Shown here one piece after another: positions 1 through 6,502 of a stretch of 7,631 nucleotides of DNA. The notes below the pieces were generated by a model that did no database searches, was not told the origin of the DNA, and saw only the letters and a program-made list of their open reading frames with translations. The stretch is from Methylovirgula sp. Lineage in GTDB: Bacteria > Pseudomonadota > Alphaproteobacteria > Rhizobiales > Beijerinckiaceae. The position numbers and the translations under genes are program-made. The stretch lies in the NCBI GenBank assembly GCA_030040215.1, contig JASHUD010000234.1:1-7631 (forward strand). Direction: 5' to 3'. Each line of letters opens with the position of its first letter. The stretch's first letter is position 1.

Positions 1-34
1 GATTGCGGACGCGCCCCTTTCACCGGAGTTTGGC

Positions 35-1066
35 ATGGCCGAAAAAATTCCCGTCACGGTGCTCACCGGCTATCTCGGCGCCGGCAAGACGACGCTGTTG
101 AACCGCATCCTGAGCGAACCGCACGGCAAGAAATTCGCCGTCATCGTCAACGAATTCGGCGAAATCGGCATTGACAACGATCTGGTGGTGGGCGCCGACG
201 AAGAAATCTTCGAGATGAACAACGGCTGCATCTGTTGCACGGTGCGCGGCGATCTCATCCGGATCATCGAAGGGCTGATGAAGCGCAAGGGCAAGTTCGA
301 TGCGATCATCGTCGAAACCACCGGGCTTGCCGATCCGGCTCCGGTCGCGCAGACGTTTTTCGTCGATGCCGATGTCGAAGAGGCGGCGCGGCTCGACGCG
401 GTGGTGACCGTCGCCGACGCCAAGTGGCTGGCGGAACGCTTGAAGGACGCTCCCGAAGCCAAGAATCAAATCGCCTTCGCCGACGTGATCCTGCTCAACA
501 AAACCGATCTCGTCAGCCCGGAGGAACTGCGCGAGGTAAAGGCGCGCATCCGCGCGATCAATCCCTATGCCAAATTGCATGAAACGGTAAATTGCGGCGT
601 GCCGCTCGACGCCGTGCTTGGCCGCAACGCCTTCGATCTCGATCGCATTCTGGAGATCGAACCGGAATTCCTCGAAGTCGAAGAAGACGACCATGATCAT
701 CACGAGCACGACCATCACGAGCACCATGATCACGACGGGCACAAGCACGGCCTCAAACATTTTCACGACGAAGAGATGCAATCGGTTGCGCTGTCGATCG
801 ACGGCGACGTCGATCCGCAGAAATTCGTGCCGTGGCTCAATCAGTATGTACAGACGGAGGGCCCCTCGATCCTGCGCGCGAAAGGCATCGTCGCTTTCAA
901 GAACGAGCCGAAACGTTTCGTCTTTCAGGGCGTTCATATGATCCTCGAAGGCGATCTGCAGCGCGACTGGAAGCCAGGCGAGCCGCGCCGCAGCCGAGTC
1001 GTCTTCATCGGCCGCAAGTTGAAAGAAGACGAAATCCGCAAGGGCTTTTTGGCTTGCGCGGCGTGA
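35..1066 (+). CDS. COG0523/CobW-family GTP-binding metallochaperone (zinc-type, His-rich)
   Basis: This is a 343-residue G3E-family P-loop GTPase of the CobW/YjiA/ZNG1 group, which is thought to hand metal ions (often zinc, or cobalt for CobW) to client enzymes in the cytosol using GTP hydrolysis. Visible motifs in order are Walker A GYLGAGKT (residues 12-19), NEFGEIGID (39-47), the family's metal-binding CxCC as GCICC (64-68), Walker B-like ETTGLADP (94-101) and the guanine-specificity motif NKTD (155-158). A loop at 220-244 holds 13 histidines among Asp and Glu, followed by a CobW C-terminal domain (about 248-340). The ATG has GGAG six bases upstream. The frame stays open to the left window edge, but the N-terminus is canonical. 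No cobalamin gene is nearby, so a zinc-type role is more likely than CobW itself, but the metal is inferred. A Zur-type operator would lie left of the window. Confidence 0.93.
   Translation: MAEKIPVTVLTGYLGAGKTTLLNRILSEPHGKKFAVIVNEFGEIGIDNDLVVGADEEIFEMNNGCICCTVRGDLIRIIEGLMKRKGKFDAIIVETTGLADPAPVAQTFFVDADVEEAARLDAVVTVADAKWLAERLKDAPEAKNQIAFADVILLNKTDLVSPEELREVKARIRAINPYAKLHETVNCGVPLDAVLGRNAFDLDRILEIEPEFLEVEEDDHDHHEHDHHEHHDHDGHKHGLKHFHDEEMQSVALSIDGDVDPQKFVPWLNQYVQTEGPSILRAKGIVAFKNEPKRFVFQGVHMILEGDLQRDWKPGEPRRSRVVFIGRKLKEDEIRKGFLACAA
695..724 (+). repeat. 15-bp in-frame tandem duplication encoding DHHEH twice
   Basis: Two adjacent 15-bp units (695-709 and 710-724) differ at one third-codon position (GAT versus GAC). 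Each encodes Asp-His-His-Glu-His in the metal-binding loop of the COG0523 protein. The near identity suggests a recent slippage or duplication that expanded the histidine loop. The flanking codons continue the same composition without an exact repeat. Confidence 0.85.
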
Positions 1067-1088
1067 GCGCCGGCTTCACAAACATCGC

Positions 1089-2087
1089 ATGGCAGAAGCT
1101 TCTCTCGCCGCGAACGTAACCCCGATCGCAGCCGGCGCGCACGTCACGGCGGCGGCCTTTCTGGGGGACGTTCCGGTATTTGCGCTCGGCGACGGCACCG
1201 CGCTGCGTCTCGATTCGGAGGGCGAGAAGCGCATCGCGCTGCATCAAGATGCCGCGATTCTCGTCGCGGCGCGCGCCGGCAAACGGCTGATTACCGGCGG
1301 CGACGACGGCCGGATCTTGGCAATGGACGCCGAGGGGTCCGTCGAAGAGATCTTTCATACGGACGGCGCATGGATCGACGCGCTCGCCGGTCGCGAGGAT
1401 GGTTCGATAGCCTGGTCGAACGGACGGCAAGTCGGCGCCCGCGATCCGCAAGGCGCGATCAAGCATTTTTCCGCTCCGTCTTCGGTGCGCGGCCTCACCT
1501 ATGCGCCGAAAGGCTATCGGCTCGCCGTCGCGCATTATAACGGTGCAACGCTTTGGTTTCCGAATGCCGCCGCGCCGCCCGAGGTCTTTGCCTGGAAAGG
1601 CGCGCATCTCGATGTCTCGGTTTCTCCGGACGGCCGGTTTCTCATCACTTCGATGCAGGAGAATGCGCTGCATGGTTGGCGGATCGCCGACAAACAGGAT
1701 ATGCGCATGAGCGGCTATCCCGCAAAAACCCGCTCGTTTTCGTGGTCGGGCGACGGACATTGGCTGGCGACCTCGGGCGCCGAGGCGTGCATCGTCTGGT
1801 CGTTCAAGGACAAAGACGGTCCGATGAAAAAAGCGCCGCGCGAATGCGGCGCAAGGCGCGTCAAAGTCTCGCGCGTGGCCTTTCACCCGAAGGCACTCGT
1901 GGTCGCCATCGGCTATGCGGACGGTTGGATTCTTCTTTGCCGGCTCACCGACGGCGCCGAGATTCTGGTGCGCAAGCCGCAGAGCGAGGCACACGATCCC
2001 GTCTCGGCGCTCGTCTGGGACGAGGGCGGCGGGCGATTGTTGTTCGGCACCGGCGAAGGCAATGCCGGCGTTCTCGCGATGCCGTAA
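1089..2087 (+). CDS. WD40-repeat beta-propeller protein, cytosolic
   Basis: A 332-residue protein without signal peptide or membrane segment, built of degenerate repeats of roughly 40 residues consistent with one seven-bladed propeller. Blade-like pieces include residues 66-80 (LITGGDDGRILAMD), 104-119, 145-157, 174-197 (VSVSPDGRFLITS, then ALHGWRI), 216-238 (SWSGDGHWLATSG, then IVWSF), 263-286 (VAFHPKALVVAIGYADG) and 307-330. The canonical Trp-Asp ends are mostly worn down. Propellers of this type are protein-interaction scaffolds and no catalytic residues are evident. It begins 22 bp after the COG0523 gene with only a weak purine stretch before the ATG, so translational coupling is plausible. 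As I recall, this neighbour pairing recurs in Rhizobiales, which would suggest the propeller works with the metallochaperone or its client; that remains inference. Confidence 0.85.
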   Translation: MAEASLAANVTPIAAGAHVTAAAFLGDVPVFALGDGTALRLDSEGEKRIALHQDAAILVAARAGKRLITGGDDGRILAMDAEGSVEEIFHTDGAWIDALAGREDGSIAWSNGRQVGARDPQGAIKHFSAPSSVRGLTYAPKGYRLAVAHYNGATLWFPNAAAPPEVFAWKGAHLDVSVSPDGRFLITSMQENALHGWRIADKQDMRMSGYPAKTRSFSWSGDGHWLATSGAEACIVWSFKDKDGPMKKAPRECGARRVKVSRVAFHPKALVVAIGYADGWILLCRLTDGAEILVRKPQSEAHDPVSALVWDEGGGRLLFGTGEGNAGVLAMP

Positions 2088-2170
2088 GATTTTTTCGACC
2101 GGCGCGCGCAAGAAGGCGGTATCGGCGCCGAGAATGACCTATATTCGCGGCAGCCCAGCCCGGAGGTCGG

Positions 2171-2707
2171 ATGATCATCGGCCGCATCGCTCTTTTCTTC
2201 GCGCTGCTGCTTGGCATGGCGACGACGCAGATGCCGGAGTTCTGGCAGCAATATCGGCAGCGTCTCGGCGGAGCGATCGACGAGCTCACCGCGATCGTCG
2301 CGCAATTCGACAAAGACGCCGCCGGCCAGAGCCTTACACCGGCCACGGCGATCACGCGCCTCGAAGCGAACTCCGATCCTCTCGCGCAAGCGCGCGGCGA
2401 CGAGATGAAGCGCATCCTGGCGCGGCTCGCGAAACTGCAACGCGCCGCGGCGGCGTTCAACGATCCCGACATCGCCGGCCGTTGGATGACGCTTTGCAAG
2501 ACCTTCGATCCTTATATCGCCGGGCGCACCTACCAGACGTTCCAACCGGCCGTTCCGACGACCCTGGAAGGATTCGTCGCCGGAATCATCGGATTTCTTG
2601 TAGGCGGCGGCATCGTGTATGGCATCGGACTGCCGATCCGGCACCGTCATAAATTGTTCGGCCGTCGGTCTCGGAGCAAAGCTGCCGAACCTTACGCAGA
2701 AGCTTGA
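2171..2707 (+). CDS. DUF2937-type small inner-membrane protein
   Basis: A 178-residue protein of unknown function. An N-terminal hydrophobic helix (residues 2-18) leads into a polar helical middle containing EFWQQYRQRLGGAIDEL (23-39). A second, glycine-rich hydrophobic helix (about 132-155, GFVAGIIGFLVGGGIVYGIG) precedes a basic tail (HRHKLFGRRSRSK). The QQYxQRLGGAxDEL block and two-helix layout match my memory of DUF2937, a proteobacterial family. By the positive-inside rule the basic tail is probably cytoplasmic, with the middle helices probably periplasmic. GGAGG at 2162-2166, four bases before the ATG, fixes the start. It sits 83 bp after the WD40 gene, in a spacer with an AT-rich TATATT (2140-2145) but no good -35 partner, so an independent promoter is possible but unproven. 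Its stop lies 3 bp before thiD. Confidence 0.75.
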   Translation: MIIGRIALFFALLLGMATTQMPEFWQQYRQRLGGAIDELTAIVAQFDKDAAGQSLTPATAITRLEANSDPLAQARGDEMKRILARLAKLQRAAAAFNDPDIAGRWMTLCKTFDPYIAGRTYQTFQPAVPTTLEGFVAGIIGFLVGGGIVYGIGLPIRHRHKLFGRRSRSKAAEPYAEA

Positions 2708-2710
2708 GCG

Positions 2711-3508
2711 ATGACACCGAACGTCTTGTCGATTGCCGGCATGGATCCAAGCGGTGGGGCGGGGATTCTGGCGGATTGCAAGACTTTTGCGGCCTTGCGC
2801 TGCTACGGCGCCGCGGTCGTCACCGCTTTGACCGCGCAGAATACGCAAGGCGTGGCCGGAATTCAGCTTGTGCCGGCGGCGTTCGTCGCGGCGCAACTCG
2901 ACGCGCTGTTCGCGGACATCGCGATCGCGGCCGTCAAAATCGGAGTGTTGGGTTCCGCGGATATCGTCGCGGCGGTCGCCCAAAGGCTCGCCAAACATCC
3001 CGAGATTCCCGTGGTGCTCGACCCCGTATTGGCGGCATCGAGCGGCGATCCGCTTGCCATTGGCGACGTCGCGGCCGCCATGCTCGCCGATCTCGCGCCA
3101 GTCGTCACGCTGGTGACGCCCAATCTTGCCGAGGCGGCGCGCTTGGCGGCTGCACCGCTGCCTGCCACACTCGCCGGCATGCACAAACTTGCCGAGCAAC
3201 TCGTCCGGCGCGGATTCAAATCCGTGCTCGTTACGGGCGGCCACGTCGAAGGCACGACGGCCAACGATGTTTTCTTCGACGGCGTGACGCAGCATACTTT
3301 TTCCGCGCCGCGAATCGCGACCCGCAATACGCACGGAACCGGCTGCACGCTTTCGGCCGCCATCGCCGCGCATCTTGCGCATGGCTTGGATCTCGGCGCG
3401 GCGATCGAAGCCGCAAAAGCCTATGTCAGCGGCGCGCTCGCCGCGGCGGACGGACTCGACGTCGGCCGGGGACCCGGCCCGCTTCATCATTTTCATCGCT
3501 TGTGGTAG
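2711..3508 (+). CDS. thiD: Hydroxymethylpyrimidine / phosphomethylpyrimidine kinase ThiD
   Basis: A 265-residue ribokinase-fold enzyme, the usual length for ThiD. It phosphorylates HMP and then HMP-P with ATP, giving the HMP-PP that ThiE joins to the thiazole in thiamine phosphate synthesis. Signatures are SIAGMDPSGGAGILADCKTF (7-26), TALTAQNT (38-45, with the substrate-contacting Gln43), KIGVLGS (76-82), VLDPVLAASSG (102-112), TPNLAEAARL (136-145), VLVTGGH (172-178) and the anion-hole/catalytic NTHGTGCTLSAA (206-217, Cys212). Position 79 is Val where ThiD enzymes generally have Met (KIGML). The gene starts 3 bp after the DUF2937 stop, so it is cotranscribed and probably coupled. No other thi gene and no room for a TPP riboswitch is present, so local thiamine control is not evident. 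Pyridoxal kinase activity, found in some relatives, cannot be excluded. Confidence 0.95.
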   Translation: MTPNVLSIAGMDPSGGAGILADCKTFAALRCYGAAVVTALTAQNTQGVAGIQLVPAAFVAAQLDALFADIAIAAVKIGVLGSADIVAAVAQRLAKHPEIPVVLDPVLAASSGDPLAIGDVAAAMLADLAPVVTLVTPNLAEAARLAAAPLPATLAGMHKLAEQLVRRGFKSVLVTGGHVEGTTANDVFFDGVTQHTFSAPRIATRNTHGTGCTLSAAIAAHLAHGLDLGAAIEAAKAYVSGALAAADGLDVGRGPGPLHHFHRLW

Positions 3509-3549
3509 GCTCGCGCAGGAAGACCGCGTCGAATGCACGGGGGTGAACG

Positions 3550-3990
3550 ATGCTGAAGCAGTTTCGCGATTTTGCGATCAAGGGAAATGTCGTCGATCTC
3601 GCCGTTGCCGTAATCATCGGCGCCGCCTTCGGCAAGATCGTCGATTCGCTCGTCAACGACATCATCATGCCGGTCATCGGCGCGATCAGCGGCGGCCTCG
3701 ATTTTTCAAATTATTTCCTGCCGCTGTCCAAGTCGGTTACGGCGGCGGTGCTTTCCGAAGCGCGCAAACAGGGGGCGGTGCTCGCCTGGGGCAGTTTTGT
3801 TACCTACGTGATCAATTTTTTGATCATCGCCTTCGTGCTCTTTCTCGTCGTTCGCGGCATCGCGGCGGTTCGCGCGCAGGTTTTCCGCGAACAGGAGGAA
3901 GAAAAGGCCGTTGCTCCGCCGCCGCGCCAGGAGGTGCTGCTCGAAGAAATCCGCGATCTCTTGGCGCGGCGCGGCGGGCAATCGGCTTAG
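3550..3990 (+). CDS. mscL: Large-conductance mechanosensitive channel MscL
   Basis: A 146-residue protein, within the normal MscL range, that forms a homopentameric inner-membrane pore opened by membrane tension to release solutes during hypoosmotic shock. It has the amphipathic N-terminal helix (FRDFAIKGNVVDLAV, 5-19), the pore-lining TM1 with IIGAAFGKIVDSLVNDIIMP (22-41), a periplasmic loop (about 47-77), TM2 (about 79-101, WGSFVTYVINFLIIAFVLF), a charged linker and a short C-terminal helix LLEEIRDLLARR that forms the cytoplasmic bundle. Position 20 is Ala where E. coli MscL has the gating-sensitive Gly22. GGGGGTGA just upstream serves as ribosome-binding site. It lies 41 bp after thiD, so it may be read from the same transcript or from its own promoter in that short gap. 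Its TAG overlaps the TAA of the convergent LTXXQ gene. Confidence 0.97.
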   Translation: MLKQFRDFAIKGNVVDLAVAVIIGAAFGKIVDSLVNDIIMPVIGAISGGLDFSNYFLPLSKSVTAAVLSEARKQGAVLAWGSFVTYVINFLIIAFVLFLVVRGIAAVRAQVFREQEEEKAVAPPPRQEVLLEEIRDLLARRGGQSA

Positions 3991-4595
3991 TGCTGATCCT
4001 CGTCCTCGTGGTCGCCGTCATGGTCTTCGTGGTTGCCCTGATCGAAGTCGCCGTGTCGGTCCGAACGCTCCTGCCAGCCGCCTTCGTGGCCGCGCCAGCC
4101 CCCGTTCATCGCGAAGTGCCGGTGCCCGAAACCTAGATGCGTGCTGTGGAGTAAGATCGGCAAACGGTGCTTCTGGTCGTCGGTCAACGCCGAATAAAGC
4201 GGCGCCGCGGCGTCGGCGAGCTTTTTCAGGACTTCCCCGCGGGCGATCTGATTTTCGCTTAGGCGTTGCAGCCGGGCAACGGGATCGGCGGGAGGCGGTT
4301 CGCTCTTTGCCTGCTCGCGCTGATCGGCGATGGTCTTATGAAGATCGCGGAACGCCGACTCGACGGCCGGCCACAGCTTTTCCTGATCGGCGCTGAGCTC
4401 GAGACCGGCGTGCAGCGCCGCGAGACGCGCGTCGAGAAAAGCGGCGCGATCCGCCGGCGAGAACGTAAAACGCGCGTGGTCGGAATTGGCGGCGGTACGA
4501 TCGTTATCTTGATCGGCATAGGCGGTAATCGCCACTAACGTGCCGGCGCCGATCAGCGCGGCGAGGGCGAACGCCAGGGGTAAGCGCTTCATCAT
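3987..4595 (-). CDS. Spy/CpxP-like LTXXQ-motif periplasmic protein with His/Asp-rich tail
   Basis: A 202-residue exported protein. A signal peptide (MMKRLPLAF, hydrophobic to about 24) ends with a likely cleavage site TAYA-DQ after residue 27. The mature part is mainly charged helix and carries two LTXXQ-like motifs, LSADQ (67-71) and LTDDQ (137-141), separated by about 65 residues, as in Spy/CpxP proteins. Those family members act as ATP-independent periplasmic chaperones or stress sensors. After residue 150 comes a long tail unlike classical Spy: GFGHRHF, two GGW units, then alternating His, Asp and Glu to the C-terminus. This suggests divalent metal binding, as in metal-responsive relatives such as CnrX/ZraP, but this is inference. 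The start has a strong GGGAG six bases upstream (4601-4605), and a second ATG follows immediately. It is transcribed towards mscL, with interlocked stop codons. Confidence 0.85.
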   Translation of the reverse strand: MMKRLPLAFALAALIGAGTLVAITAYADQDNDRTAANSDHARFTFSPADRAAFLDARLAALHAGLELSADQEKLWPAVESAFRDLHKTIADQREQAKSEPPPADPVARLQRLSENQIARGEVLKKLADAAAPLYSALTDDQKHRLPILLHSTHLGFGHRHFAMNGGWRGHEGGWQERSDRHGDFDQGNHEDHDGDHEDEDQH

Positions 4596-4705
4596 GTTTA
4601 TCTCCCAATTAAAGTGCGACGTGCGAAGGCGTAGGCCGCGCTACGGCCCGCTTCCAACGGAGCTTTGGCAATCTTTGTGAGCGCCGCAACTGAACTCTTC
4701 GGGAC
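4596..4705. other. Intergenic spacer between two leftward genes, with alternative short hairpins
   Basis: This 110-bp spacer separates the end of the GT-C-like gene from the start of the LTXXQ gene. It holds overlapping inverted repeats: GGCCG (4634-4638) with CGGCC (4644-4648), and alternatively CGTAG (4630-4634) with CTACG (4641-4645). No T-tract follows on the minus strand, so it is not a clear intrinsic terminator. I see no convincing -35/-10 pair and no GGAAC-CGTT EcfG-type promoter. The spacer is long enough for the stress-type gene to have its own promoter. Confidence 0.45.
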
Positions 4706-6502
4706 TTACGGCTGCATCACGAAGACTTGATATTTGCCGGTGCGCGGCAGCGCCTTCAACCAGTCTGGAATCGCGCCATGAACGAGCGCCGCGACGAGAC
4801 CGTGCGGGGCGCGCGCCGCAAGCGCCGCCGTTTCGTTCAGTCCGGGGCAGGTCATGACGTACGTGACGTGGTTGACGCGCAGAATCCGCCGCGCCGCCTG
4901 CGGTTCCGAAAGAAAGGCATCAAGCGCGGCGCGATTGCCGTGGTTGTCGCGGTGATACGGCGCCGCGAGCACGCTGTGCGGCGTCAATGCGAGCAAATGC
5001 GAGCCGGCATCGATCGGGGCGAGCACAATGCCGGGCGGCAGTTTGGCGAGAGGTGCGAACGCGGCCGAGGCGAGACACGCGGCGCGATCGGCGCGCGCGG
5101 CCGCCTGCGGGTCTTGGGTCAGGACGAGGGCCCAGCCGATCGACGAGAACGGCAGGACAAGCACGAAAGCGAGCATCGCAATGGCGCGCCATCGCGTTCT
5201 CGTCAGAACATCGTGGAAGCGAACAATGAACCACGCGCCGCCAAGCAACGCGATCGGACTCGCAAAGCCGATCACCCGGATCATCCAGCAGGATAGCGCC
5301 ACCGCCAACGCTGCTATCGCCGCGACCAGCAGCCAACGCGATCGCGCCAAACCCTGCTCGCGTAGGACGGCGGCAACGCTTGCGGCAAAGCCGAGCGCGA
5401 TCGGCAGGAAATAGATCGCCGCCGCCGCCGGCTCGTTACGGAAGAAACGGCTGAGCGGCATCGCTTCCTCGACGTTCTTCAGCCAGATCTGGCGCACCAG
5501 CGGATCAATCCCCGTGTAGGGGTCCAGGAAACACACCGGTTTCGCTGCGGCGGCTACTGCGAGAACGGCGCACCCAACGAGGCTGGCGGCCGCAAGCCGC
5601 GTCAGCTTGGTTGGCAAACGCCACGCCGCGAGAACAACCATCGCCGCCGCCACCGCGAGTCCGGGAATGAGATAGGCAGCGGAATACGCATCGCAGGCCA
5701 TGTCGAACCAATGCGCCCGGCCGATCGTCGCGACGAAGGCTACGGGAAGGGCCGCGCCGAGGCCGATTCCAAAACTCGCCAGAGCCTCCTTCATCAACGC
5801 GCCGCGTGCGATCCACAGCGCCACGAACAGCGCCGCGAACGCGACGATAAACGGCAGGTTTTCGATGCTGATCGAAAGCGACAGCGCGGCGAGTACGCCG
5901 CCGACAGCGGCGCGGCGCGCATACGCCGGATCGATCGCCTCGACAAGGCTCGCCAACATAAAGACGAGCAGCACGATCTGCGGCGCCGTATGATCGATGC
6001 GGCCCGGCTGGAACTCGCCGAATTGCATGCCGCTCAACAGCACGAGTGCGATCGCCGCGGGGACAGCCTGCGGTCCAAGGAGCAGGCGCGCCAGCCGGAC
6101 AATGCCACCATAAAGCAGCGCCTGCAGAACGAGCGGAAAGACGAGCCGCGTGAGACGCTCGGCGGTTTGCGCAGGCAGCAGCAGCCCAAACCCTTTGATC
6201 AGCAGCGCGAGCGGCACGTCGATGGTGCGCGACCAATGCATGAAGACGCCGTGCGGCGGGTCGAGCCGCCCGATCGTCATGTCGAACCAATTCTGGCCGC
6301 CCAGCAGTTCGCGTACTTGCACGAGCTGCATCGCATCGTCCGAGTCGAAGAAGGTGCCGTCCTGCCAGACCTTGTGCGCACCGGCGAAGGAGAGAATGGA
6401 GCCCAACAGCAAAGCGACGGCAATCAGCAGCCATGGCGGGATTGGGCGCCTCTCACAGGCTTGCGCCGATCTGCTGCGCGCGGCCGAATAAAGGATGCTC
6501 AT
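4706..6502 (-). CDS. Multi-pass membrane protein with STT3/AglB-like GT-C glycosyltransferase features
   Basis: A 598-residue integral membrane protein with about 11-13 hydrophobic segments (first at 24-41, last near 440-461) followed by a C-terminal periplasmic domain of about 135 residues. The layout resembles GT-C enzymes that use polyprenyl-linked sugars. The first loop has an acidic cluster FFDSDDAMQLVQVREL (51-66), where GT-C proteins carry the catalytic Asp, then RLDPPHGVFMHWSR (79-92). Segment GRIDHTAPQIVL (167-178) resembles the second acidic motif of STT3/AglB (G-x-x-DHH). The soluble domain has APIDAGSHLLALTP (495-508) and APYHRDNHG (514-522), aligning loosely with the WWDYG and following region of STT3, but without the Trp pair and Tyr. 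It ends with VTYVMTCPG. No sugar-synthesis genes are adjacent. The family is one I recognise as conserved in Alphaproteobacteria but usually uncharacterised; oligosaccharyltransferase activity is not established. The ATG has only a weak upstream purine stretch. Confidence 0.6.
   Translation of the reverse strand: MSILYSAARSRSAQACERRPIPPWLLIAVALLLGSILSFAGAHKVWQDGTFFDSDDAMQLVQVRELLGGQNWFDMTIGRLDPPHGVFMHWSRTIDVPLALLIKGFGLLLPAQTAERLTRLVFPLVLQALLYGGIVRLARLLLGPQAVPAAIALVLLSGMQFGEFQPGRIDHTAPQIVLLVFMLASLVEAIDPAYARRAAVGGVLAALSLSISIENLPFIVAFAALFVALWIARGALMKEALASFGIGLGAALPVAFVATIGRAHWFDMACDAYSAAYLIPGLAVAAAMVVLAAWRLPTKLTRLAAASLVGCAVLAVAAAAKPVCFLDPYTGIDPLVRQIWLKNVEEAMPLSRFFRNEPAAAAIYFLPIALGFAASVAAVLREQGLARSRWLLVAAIAALAVALSCWMIRVIGFASPIALLGGAWFIVRFHDVLTRTRWRAIAMLAFVLVLPFSSIGWALVLTQDPQAAARADRAACLASAAFAPLAKLPPGIVLAPIDAGSHLLALTPHSVLAAPYHRDNHGNRAALDAFLSEPQAARRILRVNHVTYVMTCPGLNETAALAARAPHGLVAALVHGAIPDWLKALPRTGKYQVFVMQP

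Noticed and set aside
692..766. CRISPR-like or minisatellite array
   Set aside because: The repetition is only two in-frame units plus compositional bias from His/Asp codons; there are no spacers.
20..937. 305-codon minus-strand frame containing a Val/Met-rich hydrophobic run
   Set aside because: The apparent membrane segment is the antisense of His/Asp codons in the COG0523 histidine loop. There is no independent support.
2050..2096. Possible intrinsic terminator after the WD40 gene (CCGGC/GCCGG arms and a T6 run)
   Set aside because: The arms lie inside the coding region and are separated from the T-run by about 20 bases, so the geometry of an intrinsic terminator is missing.
1005..2111. 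368-codon minus-strand frame opposite the WD40 gene
   Set aside because: Shadow of the propeller gene; composition is Arg- and Ala-rich and no family motif is visible.
2088..2710. Possible TPP riboswitch or thiamine operon signal ahead of thiD
   Set aside because: The thiD start is 3 bp from the previous gene, and the 83-bp spacer before DUF2937 has no recognisable thi-box elements.
1913..3538. 541-codon open frame on the minus strand opposite the DUF2937 gene and thiD
   Set aside because: It is antisense to two genes with clear family motifs, and its product is Arg-rich low-quality sequence typical of a GC-rich shadow frame.
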